A program made the translations under genes and the position numbers. From positions 1 to 38,032 of the forward strand of contig CANQPH010000031.1 of assembly GCA_947625675.1 (NCBI GenBank): a DNA stretch of 38,032 nt, written 5' to 3'. The notes beneath the pieces are model-generated. The model was not told where the DNA came from and made no database searches. It worked only from the letters and a program-made list of their open reading frames with translations. Each line of letters opens with the position of its first letter. Position 1 is the first letter of the stretch. Below, piece after piece: positions 15,677 to 28,133 of the stretch. The DNA is from an uncultured Acetatifactor sp. (lineage in GTDB: Bacteria > Bacillota > Clostridia > Lachnospirales > Lachnospiraceae).

Positions 15677-18277
15677 TTACTCCTCTGTAAACGTCTCATC
15701 GGAGGGCTCTTCCTCGTCCTTAACTTCCTCTTCATAGGAAAAAGATTTTTCCATAAATTCTTCTTCCGGAAGATCGCTTTCCGAAAGGACAGGCTTGGCT
15801 TCCGCCGGTATTTTTTCCCTCACCTTGGCCATTTTCGCCACGGTGACGCCGTTCTCCAGATTGATCAGCTTCACACCGGAGGTGATCCTGCCCTGGGTGG
15901 AGATGTCCGCAGCCCGCAGCTGGATGATGATGCCCTCTTCCGTAATCATCATGACTTCCTGATCCTCGTTGACGGCCTTCACGCCCGCCACGTTTCCGGT
16001 TTTTCCAGTGATCTTGTAGCATTTCACGCCTTTGCCGTTCCGGTGCTGGACGGGGAATTCCTCCAGGGGAGTGCGCTTGCCCATACCGTTTTCAGACACG
16101 ATAAGCAGCTTTTCTCCTTGGCTGGCCAGTTGCATGCCCACGATCTCGTCCCCGTAATTCAGATTCATGCCCATGACGCCCATGGAAGCCCGGCCCGTGG
16201 CCCTCACGTCGCTTTCCCTGAAACGAATGCACATGCCGAATTTGGTTACCAGGAAAATATCATCGCTTTCCGTAGTGGTCTTCACCTCGATCAATTCGTC
16301 CTCGTCCTTCAAGCTGATGGCGGTGAGGCCCTTCTTGCGGATGTTGCTGTATTCACTCAACGGCGTCTTCTTCACCACGCCGGTCCTGGTCACCATGAAA
16401 AGATTTCTCGTATGGTCATACTCCCGAATGGGAATCATGGCGGTGACCTTCTCTCCAGGCAGAAGCTCCAGAAGGTTGACGATGGCGGTTCCCCGGGAGG
16501 TTCTTCCGGCTTCCGGAATTTCGTAGGCTTTCACCCGGTAAACCCTTCCCTGATTGGTAAAGAAGTTCACGTAATCATGGGTGCACATCATCAGCAGATC
16601 CTCGATCACGTCGTCCTCGATGGTCTGCATGCCTTTGATGCCCTTGCCGCCTCTGTTCTGGGCCTTGAAGTTATCCTCCGTCATGCGCTTGATATATCCC
16701 AGGCTGGTCATGGCGATAACCGTATTTTCCCTGGGAATCATGTCTTCCACATCGATATCGTCCATCTCGTCATAGCCGATCTTGGTCCGCCTGTCGTCCC
16801 CGTATTTTTCAGCGATGATCAGGATTTCTTCCTTGATGACGCCCAACAGCAGTTTCTCATCCGCCAAAATGGCCTTCAACTCCCCGATGCGGATCAACAG
16901 TTCCTTATGTTCGTTTTCCAGCCTTTCCCTTTCCAGTCCGGTCAAAGCCCGCAGACGCATTTCCGTAATAGCTTGGGCCTGGGCCTCCGACAATTCGAAG
17001 CGTTCCATCAAGCGGGCCCTGGCCGTCTGGGTGTCCCGGCTGCTCCGGATGATGCTGATCACCTCATCGATGTAATCCAGGGCCTTCAGCAGACCCTGCA
17101 GGATATGATCCCTTTCCTCCGCCTTGTTCAGCTCGTATTTCGTCCTTCTGGTCACCACATCTTCCTGATGGGCGATATAGGCGAGAAGCATGTCCAGAAG
17201 GTTCAGTATTTTGGGCTCGTTATTCACCAGAGCCAGCATGATCACGCCGAAGGTATCCTGAAGCTGGGTGTGCTTGAACAGCTGGTTCAGGATTACGTTG
17301 GCATTGGCATCCTTACGCAGCTCGATAACCACCCTGACCCCTTCCCGGTTGGACTCGTCCCGGATGTCCGTGATGCCGTCCACCCGCTTGGTCTTCACCA
17401 GCTCCGCAATCTTCACGATCAAATTGGCCTTGTTCACCATATAAGGGAGCTCCGTGGCCACGATCTGACTCTTTCCATTGGGAAGCGTCTCGATATTGGT
17501 CACGGCCCGCACCCGGATCTTGCCTCGGCCCGTGCGGTAGGCTTCCTCGCAGCCCCTGGTTCCCAGGATCATGCCGCCGGTAGGAAAATCGGGAGATTTC
17601 ACGATAGGTAAAATTTCCTCGATAGTCGTGTCCCTGTTTTCCTGGATTCGGTTATCGATGATCTTCACCACGGCCTGCACCACTTCCCTCAGATTATGAG
17701 GGGGAATGTTGGTGGCCATACCCACTGCGATGCCGGTGGTCCCGTTTACCAGAAGATTGGGATATCTGCTGGGGAGCACCACGGGCTCTTTTTCCGTTTC
17801 ATCGAAATTGGGCACGAAGTCCACGGTATCCTTGCCGATATCCGCCAGAAGTTCCATGGAAATCTTACTGAGCCTGGCCTCCGTGTAACGCATGGCGGCG
17901 GCTCCGTCCCCGTCCATGGATCCGAAGTTGCCGTGGCCGTCCACTAGAGGATACCGGGTGTTCCATTCCTGGGCCATATTCACCAAAGCGCCGTAAATGG
18001 AACTGTCCCCGTGGGGATGATATTTACCCATGGTATCGCCGACGATACGGGCGCTCTTCCTGTGAGGCTTGTCCGGCCCGTTGTTCAGCTCAATCATGGA
18101 ATACAGCACTCTTCTCTGCACCGGCTTCAGGCCGTCCCTGACGTCCGGCAGGGCCCTGGCGGCGATGACGCTCATGGCGTAATCGATATAGAAGGTCTCC
18201 ATCCTTTCCTTCAGATCGACTACCTGAACCTTATCCAGTTCCTGATCTTCTTTTTTATCAAAAATATCGTCATTCAT
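15677..18277 (-). CDS. gyrA: DNA gyrase subunit A
   Basis: GyrA is the DNA-breaking and rejoining subunit of the A2B2 gyrase that introduces negative supercoils. The 866-residue product has the winged-helix breakage region with catalytic Y131 in [10 protein letters not shown], the tower and coiled-coil region, and a C-terminal beta-pinwheel with the GyrA box [10 protein letters not shown] that wraps DNA. In the quinolone region the order is [14 protein letters not shown]92 matches E. coli Ser83, while G96 stands where E. coli has Asp87. The last 50 residues are acidic. The gene follows gyrB by 24 bases. Confidence 0.97.
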   Translation of the reverse strand: MNDDIFDKKEDQELDKVQVVDLKERMETFYIDYAMSVIAARALPDVRDGLKPVQRRVLYSMIELNNGPDKPHRKSARIVGDTMGKYHPHGDSSIYGALVNMAQEWNTRYPLVDGHGNFGSMDGDGAAAMRYTEARLSKISMELLADIGKDTVDFVPNFDETEKEPVVLPSRYPNLLVNGTTGIAVGMATNIPPHNLREVVQAVVKIIDNRIQENRDTTIEEILPIVKSPDFPTGGMILGTRGCEEAYRTGRGKIRVRAVTNIETLPNGKSQIVATELPYMVNKANLIVKIAELVKTKRVDGITDIRDESNREGVRVVIELRKDANANVILNQLFKHTQLQDTFGVIMLALVNNEPKILNLLDMLLAYIAHQEDVVTRRTKYELNKAEERDHILQGLLKALDYIDEVISIIRSSRDTQTARARLMERFELSEAQAQAITEMRLRALTGLERERLENEHKELLIRIGELKAILADEKLLLGVIKEEILIIAEKYGDDRRTKIGYDEMDDIDVEDMIPRENTVIAMTSLGYIKRMTEDNFKAQNRGGKGIKGMQTIEDDVIEDLLMMCTHDYVNFFTNQGRVYRVKAYEIPEAGRTSRGTAIVNLLELLPGEKVTAMIPIREYDHTRNLFMVTRTGVVKKTPLSEYSNIRKKGLTAISLKDEDELIEVKTTTESDDIFLVTKFGMCIRFRESDVRATGRASMGVMGMNLNYGDEIVGMQLASQGEKLLIVSENGMGKRTPLEEFPVQHRNGKGVKCYKITGKTGNVAGVKAVNEDQEVMMITEEGIIIQLRAADISTQGRITSGVKLINLENGVTVAKMAKVREKIPAEAKPVLSESDLPEEEFMEKSFSYEEEVKDEEEPSDETFTEE

Positions 18278-18301
18278 ACTAGTAGTTACCCTTCTCTATC
18301 C

Positions 18302-21748
<3,447 letters not shown>

Positions 21749-21752
<4 letters not shown>

Positions 21753-21964
21753 ACCTGACCTTCTATCCTGGCCTTGCGGCCTTCATATTCCAGGACGTCC
21801 CCCGGCACCAGTTTTTTTCCTCTCTGAGTACAGACCTTGCCGTTCACCTTCACTTGTCCATCCTGAATGACGGTCTTGGCGTCCGAACCGGTATCCGCCA
21901 GGCCGCAGAGCTTCATGGCCTGCCCCAGCTTGATGAAATCGTCCTTTATGTTGATCGTTTCCAT
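21749..21964 (-). CDS. yaaA: S4-domain RNA-binding protein YaaA (RlbA)
   Basis: This 71-residue protein consists of one S4 RNA-binding domain, with IKLGQAMKLCGLADTGSDAK and DGQVKVNGKVCTQRGKK. Small S4 proteins between dnaN and recF are a regular feature of Firmicute origins and have been linked to ribosome assembly. The stop codon overlaps the recF start, which suggests translational coupling. Confidence 0.92.
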
Positions 21965-22000
21965 TTTTATCCTTCTTTAAACTGTTCTTAATGGTGAAAC

Positions 22001-23110
22001 CTATCTTACGGTGGTGAAATTCACCGGCAGAACCAGGTAAATGTAGCTTTCTTCCGAATTCTTAATGAAGCAGGGAGCTTTGGGATTCACCATGTAAAGC
22101 TCCACCTCCTCGTCGTCGATGACCCGCAGGGCGTCGATGAGAAAACGAGGATTGAAACCGATCATCAGATCCTTTCCGGTCTTCTCGATGTCGATATCTT
22201 CGTTCATGCTGCCGATGATGGAATTGATCTTCAACTCCATGTTGGTGTCCGTGAAATGAATGATGATGGGTTTTTTGTCCCCTTCCTTGATGAGCAGGGT
22301 AGCCCTGTCCAAACAATCCAGGAATTCCCTTTTATTCACCCTTACCTTGGTCTCATAATCCCCGGAAAGCATCTGGTCGATGCGGAAATATTCCCCTTCG
22401 ATCAGCCTGGACACCACCACGGTTTGGTCGAATTCAAACACGATATGCCTGGAAGTGAAGAAAATGTTCACATCCTTATCCGCATCCCCCGGAAGAATCT
22501 TGCTGACCTCGCTCAGGGTCTTGCCTGGCACCACCACTTTCCTGGGCTCATAGAAATTCTTCAGTTCCAGCCTGCGGATGGAAATGCGGTGACCGTCCAG
22601 GGAAACCACTCTCAAGGTATCTCCGTTGATGTCGAACAATTCTCCCGTCATCAGCTTGTTGTTGTCATTGTCGGAAATGGAGAAAATGGTCTGCCTCACC
22701 GCCTCCTTCAGGGCGAACTGGCTGAGCAGGATCCCCTCCTCTTTTTCCACGGAAGGAAGATAAGAGAAGTCTTCGCCCGATTTTCCGATAATGTTGAACT
22801 TCGACTTACCGCAGCTGATGGTAGTCTTATAAGTGGAATCCGTCTCCACGGTGATATCGCTGTCGGGAAGCTTCCTCACAATATCTCCGAAAATTCTGGC
22901 ATCCAGGGCGATGATGCCTCCCTCCAGGATCTGCCCGTCGATAACTGTCTCAATCCCGAGTTCCATGTCGTTGGCAGTCAATTTGATACAGCCTTGGGAA
23001 GCATCTACAAGGATACATTCCAGAATGGACATGGTCGTCTTGCTTGGCACAGCTTTGGAAACTGTGGAAACTCCGTTTAACAAGTCTGCTTTAGAACATA
23101 CTAATTTCAT
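22001..23110 (-). CDS. dnaN: DNA polymerase III beta sliding clamp
   Basis: DnaN forms the ring that tethers the replicative polymerase to DNA. The 369-residue length and three repeated clamp domains fit the family; recognisable segments are NGVSTVSKAVPSKTT near the N-terminus, DGHRISIRRLEL in the middle, and the C-terminal NPRFLIDALRVI and YLVLPVNFTTVR ending in the family's typical LPV/R pattern. The ATG at 23110 has GAAAGGAAG upstream. It follows dnaA with a 202-base gap holding its own promoter candidate and a DnaA box, and precedes the S4 gene by 36 bases. Confidence 0.97.
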   Translation of the reverse strand: MKLVCSKADLLNGVSTVSKAVPSKTTMSILECILVDASQGCIKLTANDMELGIETVIDGQILEGGIIALDARIFGDIVRKLPDSDITVETDSTYKTTISCGKSKFNIIGKSGEDFSYLPSVEKEEGILLSQFALKEAVRQTIFSISDNDNNKLMTGELFDINGDTLRVVSLDGHRISIRRLELKNFYEPRKVVVPGKTLSEVSKILPGDADKDVNIFFTSRHIVFEFDQTVVVSRLIEGEYFRIDQMLSGDYETKVRVNKREFLDCLDRATLLIKEGDKKPIIIHFTDTNMELKINSIIGSMNEDIDIEKTGKDLMIGFNPRFLIDALRVIDDEEVELYMVNPKAPCFIKNSEESYIYLVLPVNFTTVR

Positions 23111-23220
23111 AATGTCTGCTTCCTTTCGTAGATATCCGCCGGGCGAACCTTTGTAATATATTAAGAATAAAATTCAAAGTAATCTTCTTAAGGGATGTCG
23201 ATATGTGGAAAACCACTTCT

Positions 23221-23249
23221 ATTATACTATTTTTCGGGCAAAAATGGAA
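23221..23249 (-). promoter_or_regulatory. Possible dnaN promoter
   Basis: On the minus strand a consensus TATAAT occupies 23226-23221. The region 17 bases upstream reads TTCCAT, a weak -35. The leader to the dnaN ATG would be about 100 bases. The -10 is convincing; the complete promoter is not. Confidence 0.4.
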
Positions 23250-23297
23250 GGGATAACTCGTCCATAATTTCAGTTTTCCATGTGGAAATATGAGATA

Positions 23298-23306
23298 TTA
23301 TCCACA
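23298..23306 (+). promoter_or_regulatory. DnaA box between dnaA and dnaN
   Basis: A perfect TTATCCACA lies seven bases beyond the dnaA stop codon. Less exact TGTGGAAAW elements occur at about 23214 and 23281. A DnaA box cluster on this side of dnaA is the arrangement of bipartite Firmicute origins. Confidence 0.65.
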
Positions 23307-23312
23307 ATGGTT

Positions 23313-24677
23313 TCAGGCCGCAGGATTGATTTTTTTCTGAATGACATCCATTTTGTTCCGAAGTTCCTCATTGATCTGAAGTTCATCCACAATTTTATTG
23401 TAACCGTGGATAATTGTGGTGTGGTCTTTTTTGCACAGTAATTTGGCAATGCTGGTGAAGGAAGTGCCTATCATGTCCCTGCACAGATACATGACTACTT
23501 GCCTGGGAAGCACGAATTCGGAATTCCTCTTTTTGGAAGTGATGTCCTCCGGCTTCACTCCGAATTGCTCCGCCACCACGTTGATGATCAGGGAAGGGGT
23601 GATTTCTCTGGGCTTGTTGGGATAGATCACGTCCTTCAAGGCCTCCTGGGCCAGCTCCAGGGTCAGATCCACCTTGTTCAGCCTGGCGAAAGCGATGATC
23701 TTGTTGAAGGCCCCTTCCAGTTCCCTGATGTTGGATTTGATGTTGGTGGCGATATATTTGATGATTTCTTCATCGATGTATTTTTCATAGTTTTCCGCAT
23801 TCTTGCGGAGAATGGCCATCCTGGTCTCGTAATCGGGAGCTTGGATGTCGGCGATCAGTCCCCACTCGAACCTGGAACGGAAGCGTTCGTCCAGGGTTTC
23901 CATTTCCTTGGGAGGGCGGTCCGAGGACAGGATGATCTGTTTTCCGGCGGAATGAAGGACGTTGAAGGTATGGAAGAATTCCTCCTGGGTGCTTTCCTTG
24001 CCGATGATGAACTGCACGTCGTCGATCATGAGCACGTCCACCGTCCGATACTTCTCCCGGAGCTTGGTCATGGCTGCGGCGTTACCGCTTCGGATGGATT
24101 CGATCACCTCGTTGGTAAATTCCTCGCTGGTGACGTAGAGCACCTTCATGTCTGGATTCTGCTCCAGGATAAAGTGTCCGATGGAATGCATCAAGTGGGT
24201 CTTACCCAGTCCGGCGCCTCCATATAAATAAAGAGGGTTATAGGCTTCTCCCGGGGACTCCGCCACCGCCAGGGAAGCGGAATGGGCGAACTTGTTGTTG
24301 CTCCCTACCACGAAGGTGTCGAAATTGTATTTCGGGTTCAGGTTAGCGTTCTCGTGGTTGATGTTGTAAACGGGAAAAGAATTCTCTTCCGGACTTTGGG
24401 GCCGGATGTCTTTTTCCAACAAGAAATTGATATCGTAGGTGTGGTCGAACATCTCCGCAATGGTCACCTGAAAAAAGATTTTATACTTATTAGAAATATA
24501 ATTCAAGGCGTGGGCCTGGTCTGAGGGTATGATGATATTCAGTGTGTCGTCTTCCTCGTTATAAAGTTCCAGGGGCTCTACCCAGGTATGATAGGAAATA
24601 TCAGAGAGACTGTATTCTCTGCGGACGGTTTCCTTGATGATGTTCCAGTTATCCTTTAACGTTTGGAGCATTTCCAT
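23313..24677 (-). CDS. dnaA: Chromosomal replication initiator DnaA
   Basis: DnaA binds DnaA boxes and melts the origin. The 454-residue product has the N-terminal helicase-contact domain, AAA+ motifs GGAGLGKTHL (Walker A) and VLMIDDVQF (Walker B), and the C-terminal helix-turn-helix with CRDMIGTSFTSIAKLL and DHTTIIHGYNKI. The frame is open from an ATG at 24713, but no ribosome site precedes it. The ATG at 24677 has AAGGA seven bases upstream and begins MEMLQTLKDNW, like other clostridial DnaA proteins, so I chose it. It heads the operon running left to gyrA and beyond. Confidence 0.96.
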   Translation of the reverse strand: MEMLQTLKDNWNIIKETVRREYSLSDISYHTWVEPLELYNEEDDTLNIIIPSDQAHALNYISNKYKIFFQVTIAEMFDHTYDINFLLEKDIRPQSPEENSFPVYNINHENANLNPKYNFDTFVVGSNNKFAHSASLAVAESPGEAYNPLYLYGGAGLGKTHLMHSIGHFILEQNPDMKVLYVTSEEFTNEVIESIRSGNAAAMTKLREKYRTVDVLMIDDVQFIIGKESTQEEFFHTFNVLHSAGKQIILSSDRPPKEMETLDERFRSRFEWGLIADIQAPDYETRMAILRKNAENYEKYIDEEIIKYIATNIKSNIRELEGAFNKIIAFARLNKVDLTLELAQEALKDVIYPNKPREITPSLIINVVAEQFGVKPEDITSKKRNSEFVLPRQVVMYLCRDMIGTSFTSIAKLLCKKDHTTIIHGYNKIVDELQINEELRNKMDVIQKKINPAA

Positions 24678-24723
24678 TTCGAGTTCCTTGCCTTTCTTGG
24701 TGGGTACAAACATATCTTAGTCT

Positions 24724-24752
24724 ATATTAATATAAAAGGAGAAATATTTCAA
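24724..24752 (-). promoter_or_regulatory. dnaA promoter
   Basis: On the minus strand TTGAAA (24752-24747) and TAATAT (24729-24724) are separated by 17 bases. Transcription would begin near 24717, about 40 bases before the dnaA start. A perfect DnaA box (24784-24792) lies about 30 bases upstream of the -35, placing it well for autoregulation. Confidence 0.65.
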
Positions 24753-25078
24753 ATATTAGTTTTCAACAGGGTCAAGAATAAAGTTATCCACAATATGTTG
24801 ATAAGTATGGTGATAAGTTATGATTTCAAAAGGCTGCGTGCATGTAAATGTGGATATGTGGAAAAGTTGGTGGATTATTAAGAAGAGGGACAAACTAAGG
24901 AAAAAACAGAATTTAGTCACGGTAAATCAACAGGATATCCCTCTTGAAAAACACATTATCCACAAATAATTCACATTCTGTGGATAACTGGTTGTGAATG
25001 GATTTTTTGTGGATATGTAGGTGGATAACTTATCATAGGTTTTTAGAAAATTTTTTGTCCTGAAAAAGGCGATTTTTC

Positions 25079-25107
25079 TTGACAGACAGGGATTTTTTCG
25101 ATAAAAT
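25079..25107 (+). promoter_or_regulatory. Strong sigma-A-type promoter for rpmH
   Basis: TTGACA (25079-25084) and TAAAAT (25102-25107) are 17 bases apart, nearly a full consensus. The leader to rpmH is about 100 bases and no ORF is evident in it. Confidence 0.82.
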
Positions 25108-25213
25108 AGATTACGCTATTTTCTGACGACAGGCAAATGGGACAGACCAATACAGGACGGCTTTTGGGATTGGCACGAAGGCCGCAGACCATAGAGAAGG
25201 AGGTGCACTTTCC

Positions 25214-25348
25214 ATGAAGATGACATTTCAGCCTAAAAAGAAACCGAGAGCCAGGGTTCATGGCTTCAGAGCTAGAATGAGCACGAAGAACGGCAGAAAA
25301 GTTTTGGCAGCCAGAAGAGCCAAAGGAAGAAAGAGATTGTCCGTATAG
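25214..25348 (+). CDS. rpmH: 50S ribosomal protein L34
   Basis: A 44-codon frame encodes a very basic protein starting [18 protein letters not shown] and continuing with [14 protein letters not shown], the diagnostic L34 sequence. L34 is a late-assembling protein of the large ribosomal subunit. AAGGAGGTG lies ten bases before the ATG. The stop codon forms part of a terminator-like hairpin, and rnpA follows, the usual partner. Confidence 0.97.
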   Translation: MKMTFQPKKKPRARVHGFRARMSTKNGRKVLAARRAKGRKRLSV

Positions 25349-25371
25349 GTCACAGAAATGTGACCTTTTTT
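25348..25371 (+). terminator. Terminator or attenuator between rpmH and rnpA
   Basis: GGTCACA (25348-25354) and TGTGACC (25359-25365) make a perfect 7-bp stem with a GAAA tetraloop, followed by six T residues. It begins on the last base of the rpmH stop codon and ends 12 bases before the rnpA start. Partial termination here would keep RNase P protein far below L34. Confidence 0.8.
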
Positions 25372-25383
25372 CTCGGAGGGATC

Positions 25384-25725
25384 ATGCAGTTTACGGAATC
25401 GCTGCGCAAGAACCGACAGTTCCAATTCGTATATCGAAACGGGAAGTCCTATGCCAACAAATATTACGTCATGTATGTCAAGGAAAATGGCCTCGAAGGG
25501 AACAGGCTCGGGATCAGCGTGAGCAAAAAGGTCGGAAACAGTGTCGTAAGGCACCGTATGAAACGACTGGTGAAAGAGAGCTACCGATTACATGAAAGCA
25601 TGTTCAATAGTGGTTTGGACATGGTAATCGTCGTGAGAACCAGCGCAGCTTCCATCGGCTATGAGGAAGCGAAAAAAGCGCTATTGCATCTGGGAAAGCT
25701 TCATCAGATCATTGGTGCGGCTTGA
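25384..25725 (+). CDS. rnpA: Ribonuclease P protein component
   Basis: RnpA assists the catalytic RNase P RNA in trimming tRNA 5' ends. The 113-residue basic protein has the conserved QFQFVYRNGKSYANKYYVMY and NRLGISVSKKVGNSVVRHRM segments, the latter containing the RNR-type motif that binds RNA. I start it at the ATG at 25384, four bases after GGAGG; an upstream GTG at 25360 lies inside the terminator hairpin. yidD follows 11 bases after the stop. Confidence 0.95.
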   Translation: MQFTESLRKNRQFQFVYRNGKSYANKYYVMYVKENGLEGNRLGISVSKKVGNSVVRHRMKRLVKESYRLHESMFNSGLDMVIVVRTSAASIGYEEAKKALLHLGKLHQIIGAA

Positions 25726-25736
25726 TTTGAATTGAA

Positions 25737-25946
25737 ATGAAAAAAATATTGATTGCCGTAATTCGATTTTATCAAAAATATCTTTCTCCCCTGAAGGGAA
25801 CGAAATGCCCCTATATTCCAAGTTGTTCCCAATACGGTTTGGAAGCCATTGAAAAATACGGGGCCCTGAAGGGAGGCGTTCTGGCTCTTTGGAGGATTAT
25901 AAGGTGCAATCCCTTCTCAAAAGGGGGATATGATCCGGTGCCTTGA
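25737..25946 (+). CDS. yidD: Membrane protein insertion efficiency factor YidD
   Basis: The 69-residue product has the family's conserved [20 protein letters not shown] and a second block [18 protein letters not shown]. It has an amphipathic or membrane-associated N-terminal helix. YidD aids membrane insertion by YidC, whose gene follows 39 bases downstream. The ribosome site is weak, so it may be read by coupling from rnpA. Confidence 0.94.
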   Translation: MKKILIAVIRFYQKYLSPLKGTKCPYIPSCSQYGLEAIEKYGALKGGVLALWRIIRCNPFSKGGYDPVP

Positions 25947-25985
25947 AGGGCGGCAGTCACAGGACCATAGGAAACGAGGTAAGAT

Positions 25986-27299
25986 ATGATTTTATTGACC
26001 CAGAATTCAACCTTCATCATTGGACAGGTTGCCTGGCTGTTGGGAAAGATCATGGAAGGCATTTTCACCGTGATCAATTTCATCGGTCTTCCCAACATCG
26101 GCTTGGCCATCATCCTATTCACCATCGTGGTGAATCTGTTGATGATGCCGCTGAACATCAAGCAGCAGAAATTTTCCAAACTTTCTGCCAAGATGCAGCC
26201 GGAGATTCAGGCGATTCAGGACAAGTATAAGGGGAAGAAGGACAATGACTCCATGATGGCCCAGAACGAGGAGATCCAGGAGGTCTACGCCAAATATGGT
26301 GTGTCCCCCACGGGCAGCTGCGTGCAGCTGTTGATTCAGATGCCCATTCTGTTCGCCCTCTACAGGGTCATTCAGTCCATGCCCGCATATGTGGACAGGA
26401 TCGGTGAGACCTTCGGAGTGCTGGCGGACAAGATCATGCAAGCGGACAATGGCGCTTTTCTGCAGGACTCCGGAGTAGATACCATCAACTCCGCCATTTC
26501 CATGTACGGAAGGGCTTTGAGCAGCGGGAGCAACATTCGTAACGGCATCATCGACGTGCTCAACAAATTATCCACGGCGGACATGAAAGTGATTTCCAGC
26601 CATTACGGGCTGGCGGACCTGACTTATCAGGGAGAATTGATCCTGAGCAATGAGACCACCCGAGGTCTGATCGATACTTACAATAACTTCCTTGGATTGA
26701 ACATCGGCAATTCTCCTTCCTATATCGTGAAGGAGGCCATGGAAGTCGGGGCCTGGGCCCTGGTGGTGGGAGCTATCGCCATTCCTGTGCTTTCCGCAGT
26801 GACCCAATGGATCAACGTGAAGCTGATGCCCACCCAACAGACGGATGACAAGAAAAGTCAGGAATCTTCCATGATGCAGTCCATGAAGATGATGAACACC
26901 ATTATGCCCCTGATGTCCGCCTGGTTCTGTTATACGCTTCCCTGCGGCATGGGCATCTACTGGGTGGCCGGAAGCGTGGTGCGGAGCATTCAGCAGGTGT
27001 TGGTGAATAAGCATATCGATAAGATGGATTTCGATGAGCTGATTCAGAAGAATTCCGCCAAGAGTTCCAAGAAGATCGAGAAGATGCGGGAAAATCGGGA
27101 AAAGATCAACGCTTACGCCAATATGAATACCAGAAATATCCAGAACAAGGCCAATGTGAAGCCTGCCATGACGGAAGCGGAGAAGGAAGCCGCCATGAAG
27201 AAGTCCACGGAATATTACAACAGCTCCCATGCAAAACCGGGAAGTCTGCAGGCCAAGGCCAACATGGTGAAGCAATATAACGAGAAGAACAGTAAGTAA
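25986..27299 (+). CDS. yidC: Membrane protein insertase YidC/Oxa1 family
   Basis: YidC inserts and folds proteins in the cytoplasmic membrane. The core has hydrophobic segments at about 33-56 (IGLAIILFTIVVNLLMMPL), 110-130 (LLIQMPILFALYRVI), 258-280 and 312-345 (LPCGMGIYWVAGSVV). The cytoplasmic coiled region KFSKLSAKMQPEIQAIQDKY follows the first of these. There is no obvious lipobox, so the N-terminus starts close to the first membrane helix. At 437 residues it is longer than Bacillus SpoIIIJ (about 260). The extra material is an extracytoplasmic loop (about 135-255) and a basic cytoplasmic tail. GAGG stands six bases before the ATG. Confidence 0.94.
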   Translation: MILLTQNSTFIIGQVAWLLGKIMEGIFTVINFIGLPNIGLAIILFTIVVNLLMMPLNIKQQKFSKLSAKMQPEIQAIQDKYKGKKDNDSMMAQNEEIQEVYAKYGVSPTGSCVQLLIQMPILFALYRVIQSMPAYVDRIGETFGVLADKIMQADNGAFLQDSGVDTINSAISMYGRALSSGSNIRNGIIDVLNKLSTADMKVISSHYGLADLTYQGELILSNETTRGLIDTYNNFLGLNIGNSPSYIVKEAMEVGAWALVVGAIAIPVLSAVTQWINVKLMPTQQTDDKKSQESSMMQSMKMMNTIMPLMSAWFCYTLPCGMGIYWVAGSVVRSIQQVLVNKHIDKMDFDELIQKNSAKSSKKIEKMRENREKINAYANMNTRNIQNKANVKPAMTEAEKEAAMKKSTEYYNSSHAKPGSLQAKANMVKQYNEKNSK

Positions 27300-27317
27300 T
27301 TTTGAAAAAAATAAGCC

Positions 27318-27335
27318 GCTCTTTGAAAAAAGAGC
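27318..27335 (+). other. Perfect inverted repeat between yidC and jag
   Basis: GCTCTTT (27318-27324) pairs with AAAGAGC (27329-27335) across a GAAA loop. The jag ribosome site AAGGGG begins three bases later. No T run follows, so it is more likely an mRNA stability or translation element than a terminator. Confidence 0.45.
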
Positions 27336-27351
27336 AGAAGGGGTATCAATT

Positions 27352-27978
27352 ATGGAGTTTGTGGAGATTTCTGCGAAAACGGTAAATGACGCCATCACGG
27401 AGGCATGCAGACAATTGGGTGTGCCCAGTGAAAAATTGGAATATGAAGTATTGGAAGAAGGAAGTACAGGTTTTCTTGGAATCGGCGCTAAGCCTGCAGT
27501 CATTAAGGCAAAAGCGAAGAATTCCGTGGAAGATGACGTGAAAGAATTTTTGAATAGCGTGTTCGCCGCCATGAAGATGACCGTTGTGGTGGACGTAAAA
27601 TATGATGAAGAGAACGCCACCATGGACGTGGATCTGGCCGGAGACGAGATGGGACTTTTGATCGGAAAGAGAGGACAGACCCTGGATTCCCTGCAGTATC
27701 TTGTATCCCTGGTCGCCAATAAGAATGCGGAAGGTTATATCCGGGTAAAGGTGGATACGGAGAATTATAGGGAGCGCAGGAAGGAAACCCTGGAAAACCT
27801 GGCCAAAAACATCGCCTATAAGGTGAAGAGGACCAAAAGACCCGTGTCTCTGGAGCCTATGAACCCTTATGAAAGAAGGATCATCCATTCCGCACTTCAG
27901 AACGATCGCTATGTGACCACTCATAGTGAGGGAGAAGAGCCTTTCAGAAGAGTGATCGTATCTTTGAAGAGATATTGA
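27352..27978 (+). CDS. jag: RNA-binding protein Jag (KhpB/EloR)
   Basis: The 208-residue protein has an N-terminal Jag domain (about 1-50, with EVLEEGSTGFLGIGAKPA), a KH domain (about 75-140, with LLIGKRGQTLDSLQYL) and a C-terminal R3H domain (about 145-208, with ERRIIHSALQNDRYVTTHSEG). In other Firmicutes KhpB binds many RNAs with KhpA and influences cell elongation and sporulation. It directly follows yidC, the standard arrangement, and is closed by a terminator. Confidence 0.94.
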   Translation: MEFVEISAKTVNDAITEACRQLGVPSEKLEYEVLEEGSTGFLGIGAKPAVIKAKAKNSVEDDVKEFLNSVFAAMKMTVVVDVKYDEENATMDVDLAGDEMGLLIGKRGQTLDSLQYLVSLVANKNAEGYIRVKVDTENYRERRKETLENLAKNIAYKVKRTKRPVSLEPMNPYERRIIHSALQNDRYVTTHSEGEEPFRRVIVSLKRY

Positions 27979-28004
27979 TCCGGAACATAGAGGAATGCCT
28001 GGAG

Positions 28005-28045
28005 GATGCCGAATGCGGAAAACTGTGTTCGGCATCTATTTGTTT
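28005..28045 (+). terminator. Intrinsic terminator after jag
   Basis: GATGCCGAA (28005-28013) pairs perfectly with TTCGGCATC (28028-28036). A T-rich tail starting TATTTGTTTATG follows. It ends the rpmH-rnpA-yidD-yidC-jag transcript. Confidence 0.75.
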
Positions 28046-28133
28046 ATGATTATTTTTATTCCAAAATTTGTGATGCCGCACAAAGTCTCCTTGAATGAAA
28101 CATCCGGATCAGGCGGCAGAATGTGAGGAAAAT

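Larger units (their letters stand above)
24678..25213. other. oriC: oriC region between dnaA and rpmH
   Basis: This 536-base gene-free stretch holds perfect DnaA boxes at 24784-24792 (TTATCCACA), 24956-24964 (TTATCCACA) and 24979-24987 (TGTGGATAA). One-mismatch or weaker copies lie at 24849-24857, 24857-24865, 25008-25016 and 25020-25028. The boxes fall in two clusters, at about 24784-24865 and 24956-25028. A+T-rich sequence next to dnaA (24714-24780) could be the unwinding element but overlaps the dnaA promoter. Leading-strand genes diverge from here on both sides. No ORF is convincing inside. Confidence 0.88.

Noticed and set aside
15509..17611. 700-codon open frame opposite gyrA
   Set aside because: Antisense to a clearly conserved gyrA and without any recognisable motif or ribosome site.
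24663..24881. 72-codon plus-strand frame in the origin
   Set aside because: It crosses the dnaA 5' end, the dnaA promoter and DnaA boxes, and has no ribosome site or recognisable sequence.
25043..25261. 72-codon minus-strand frame over the rpmH leader
   Set aside because: Antisense to the rpmH promoter and start, with no supporting signals.
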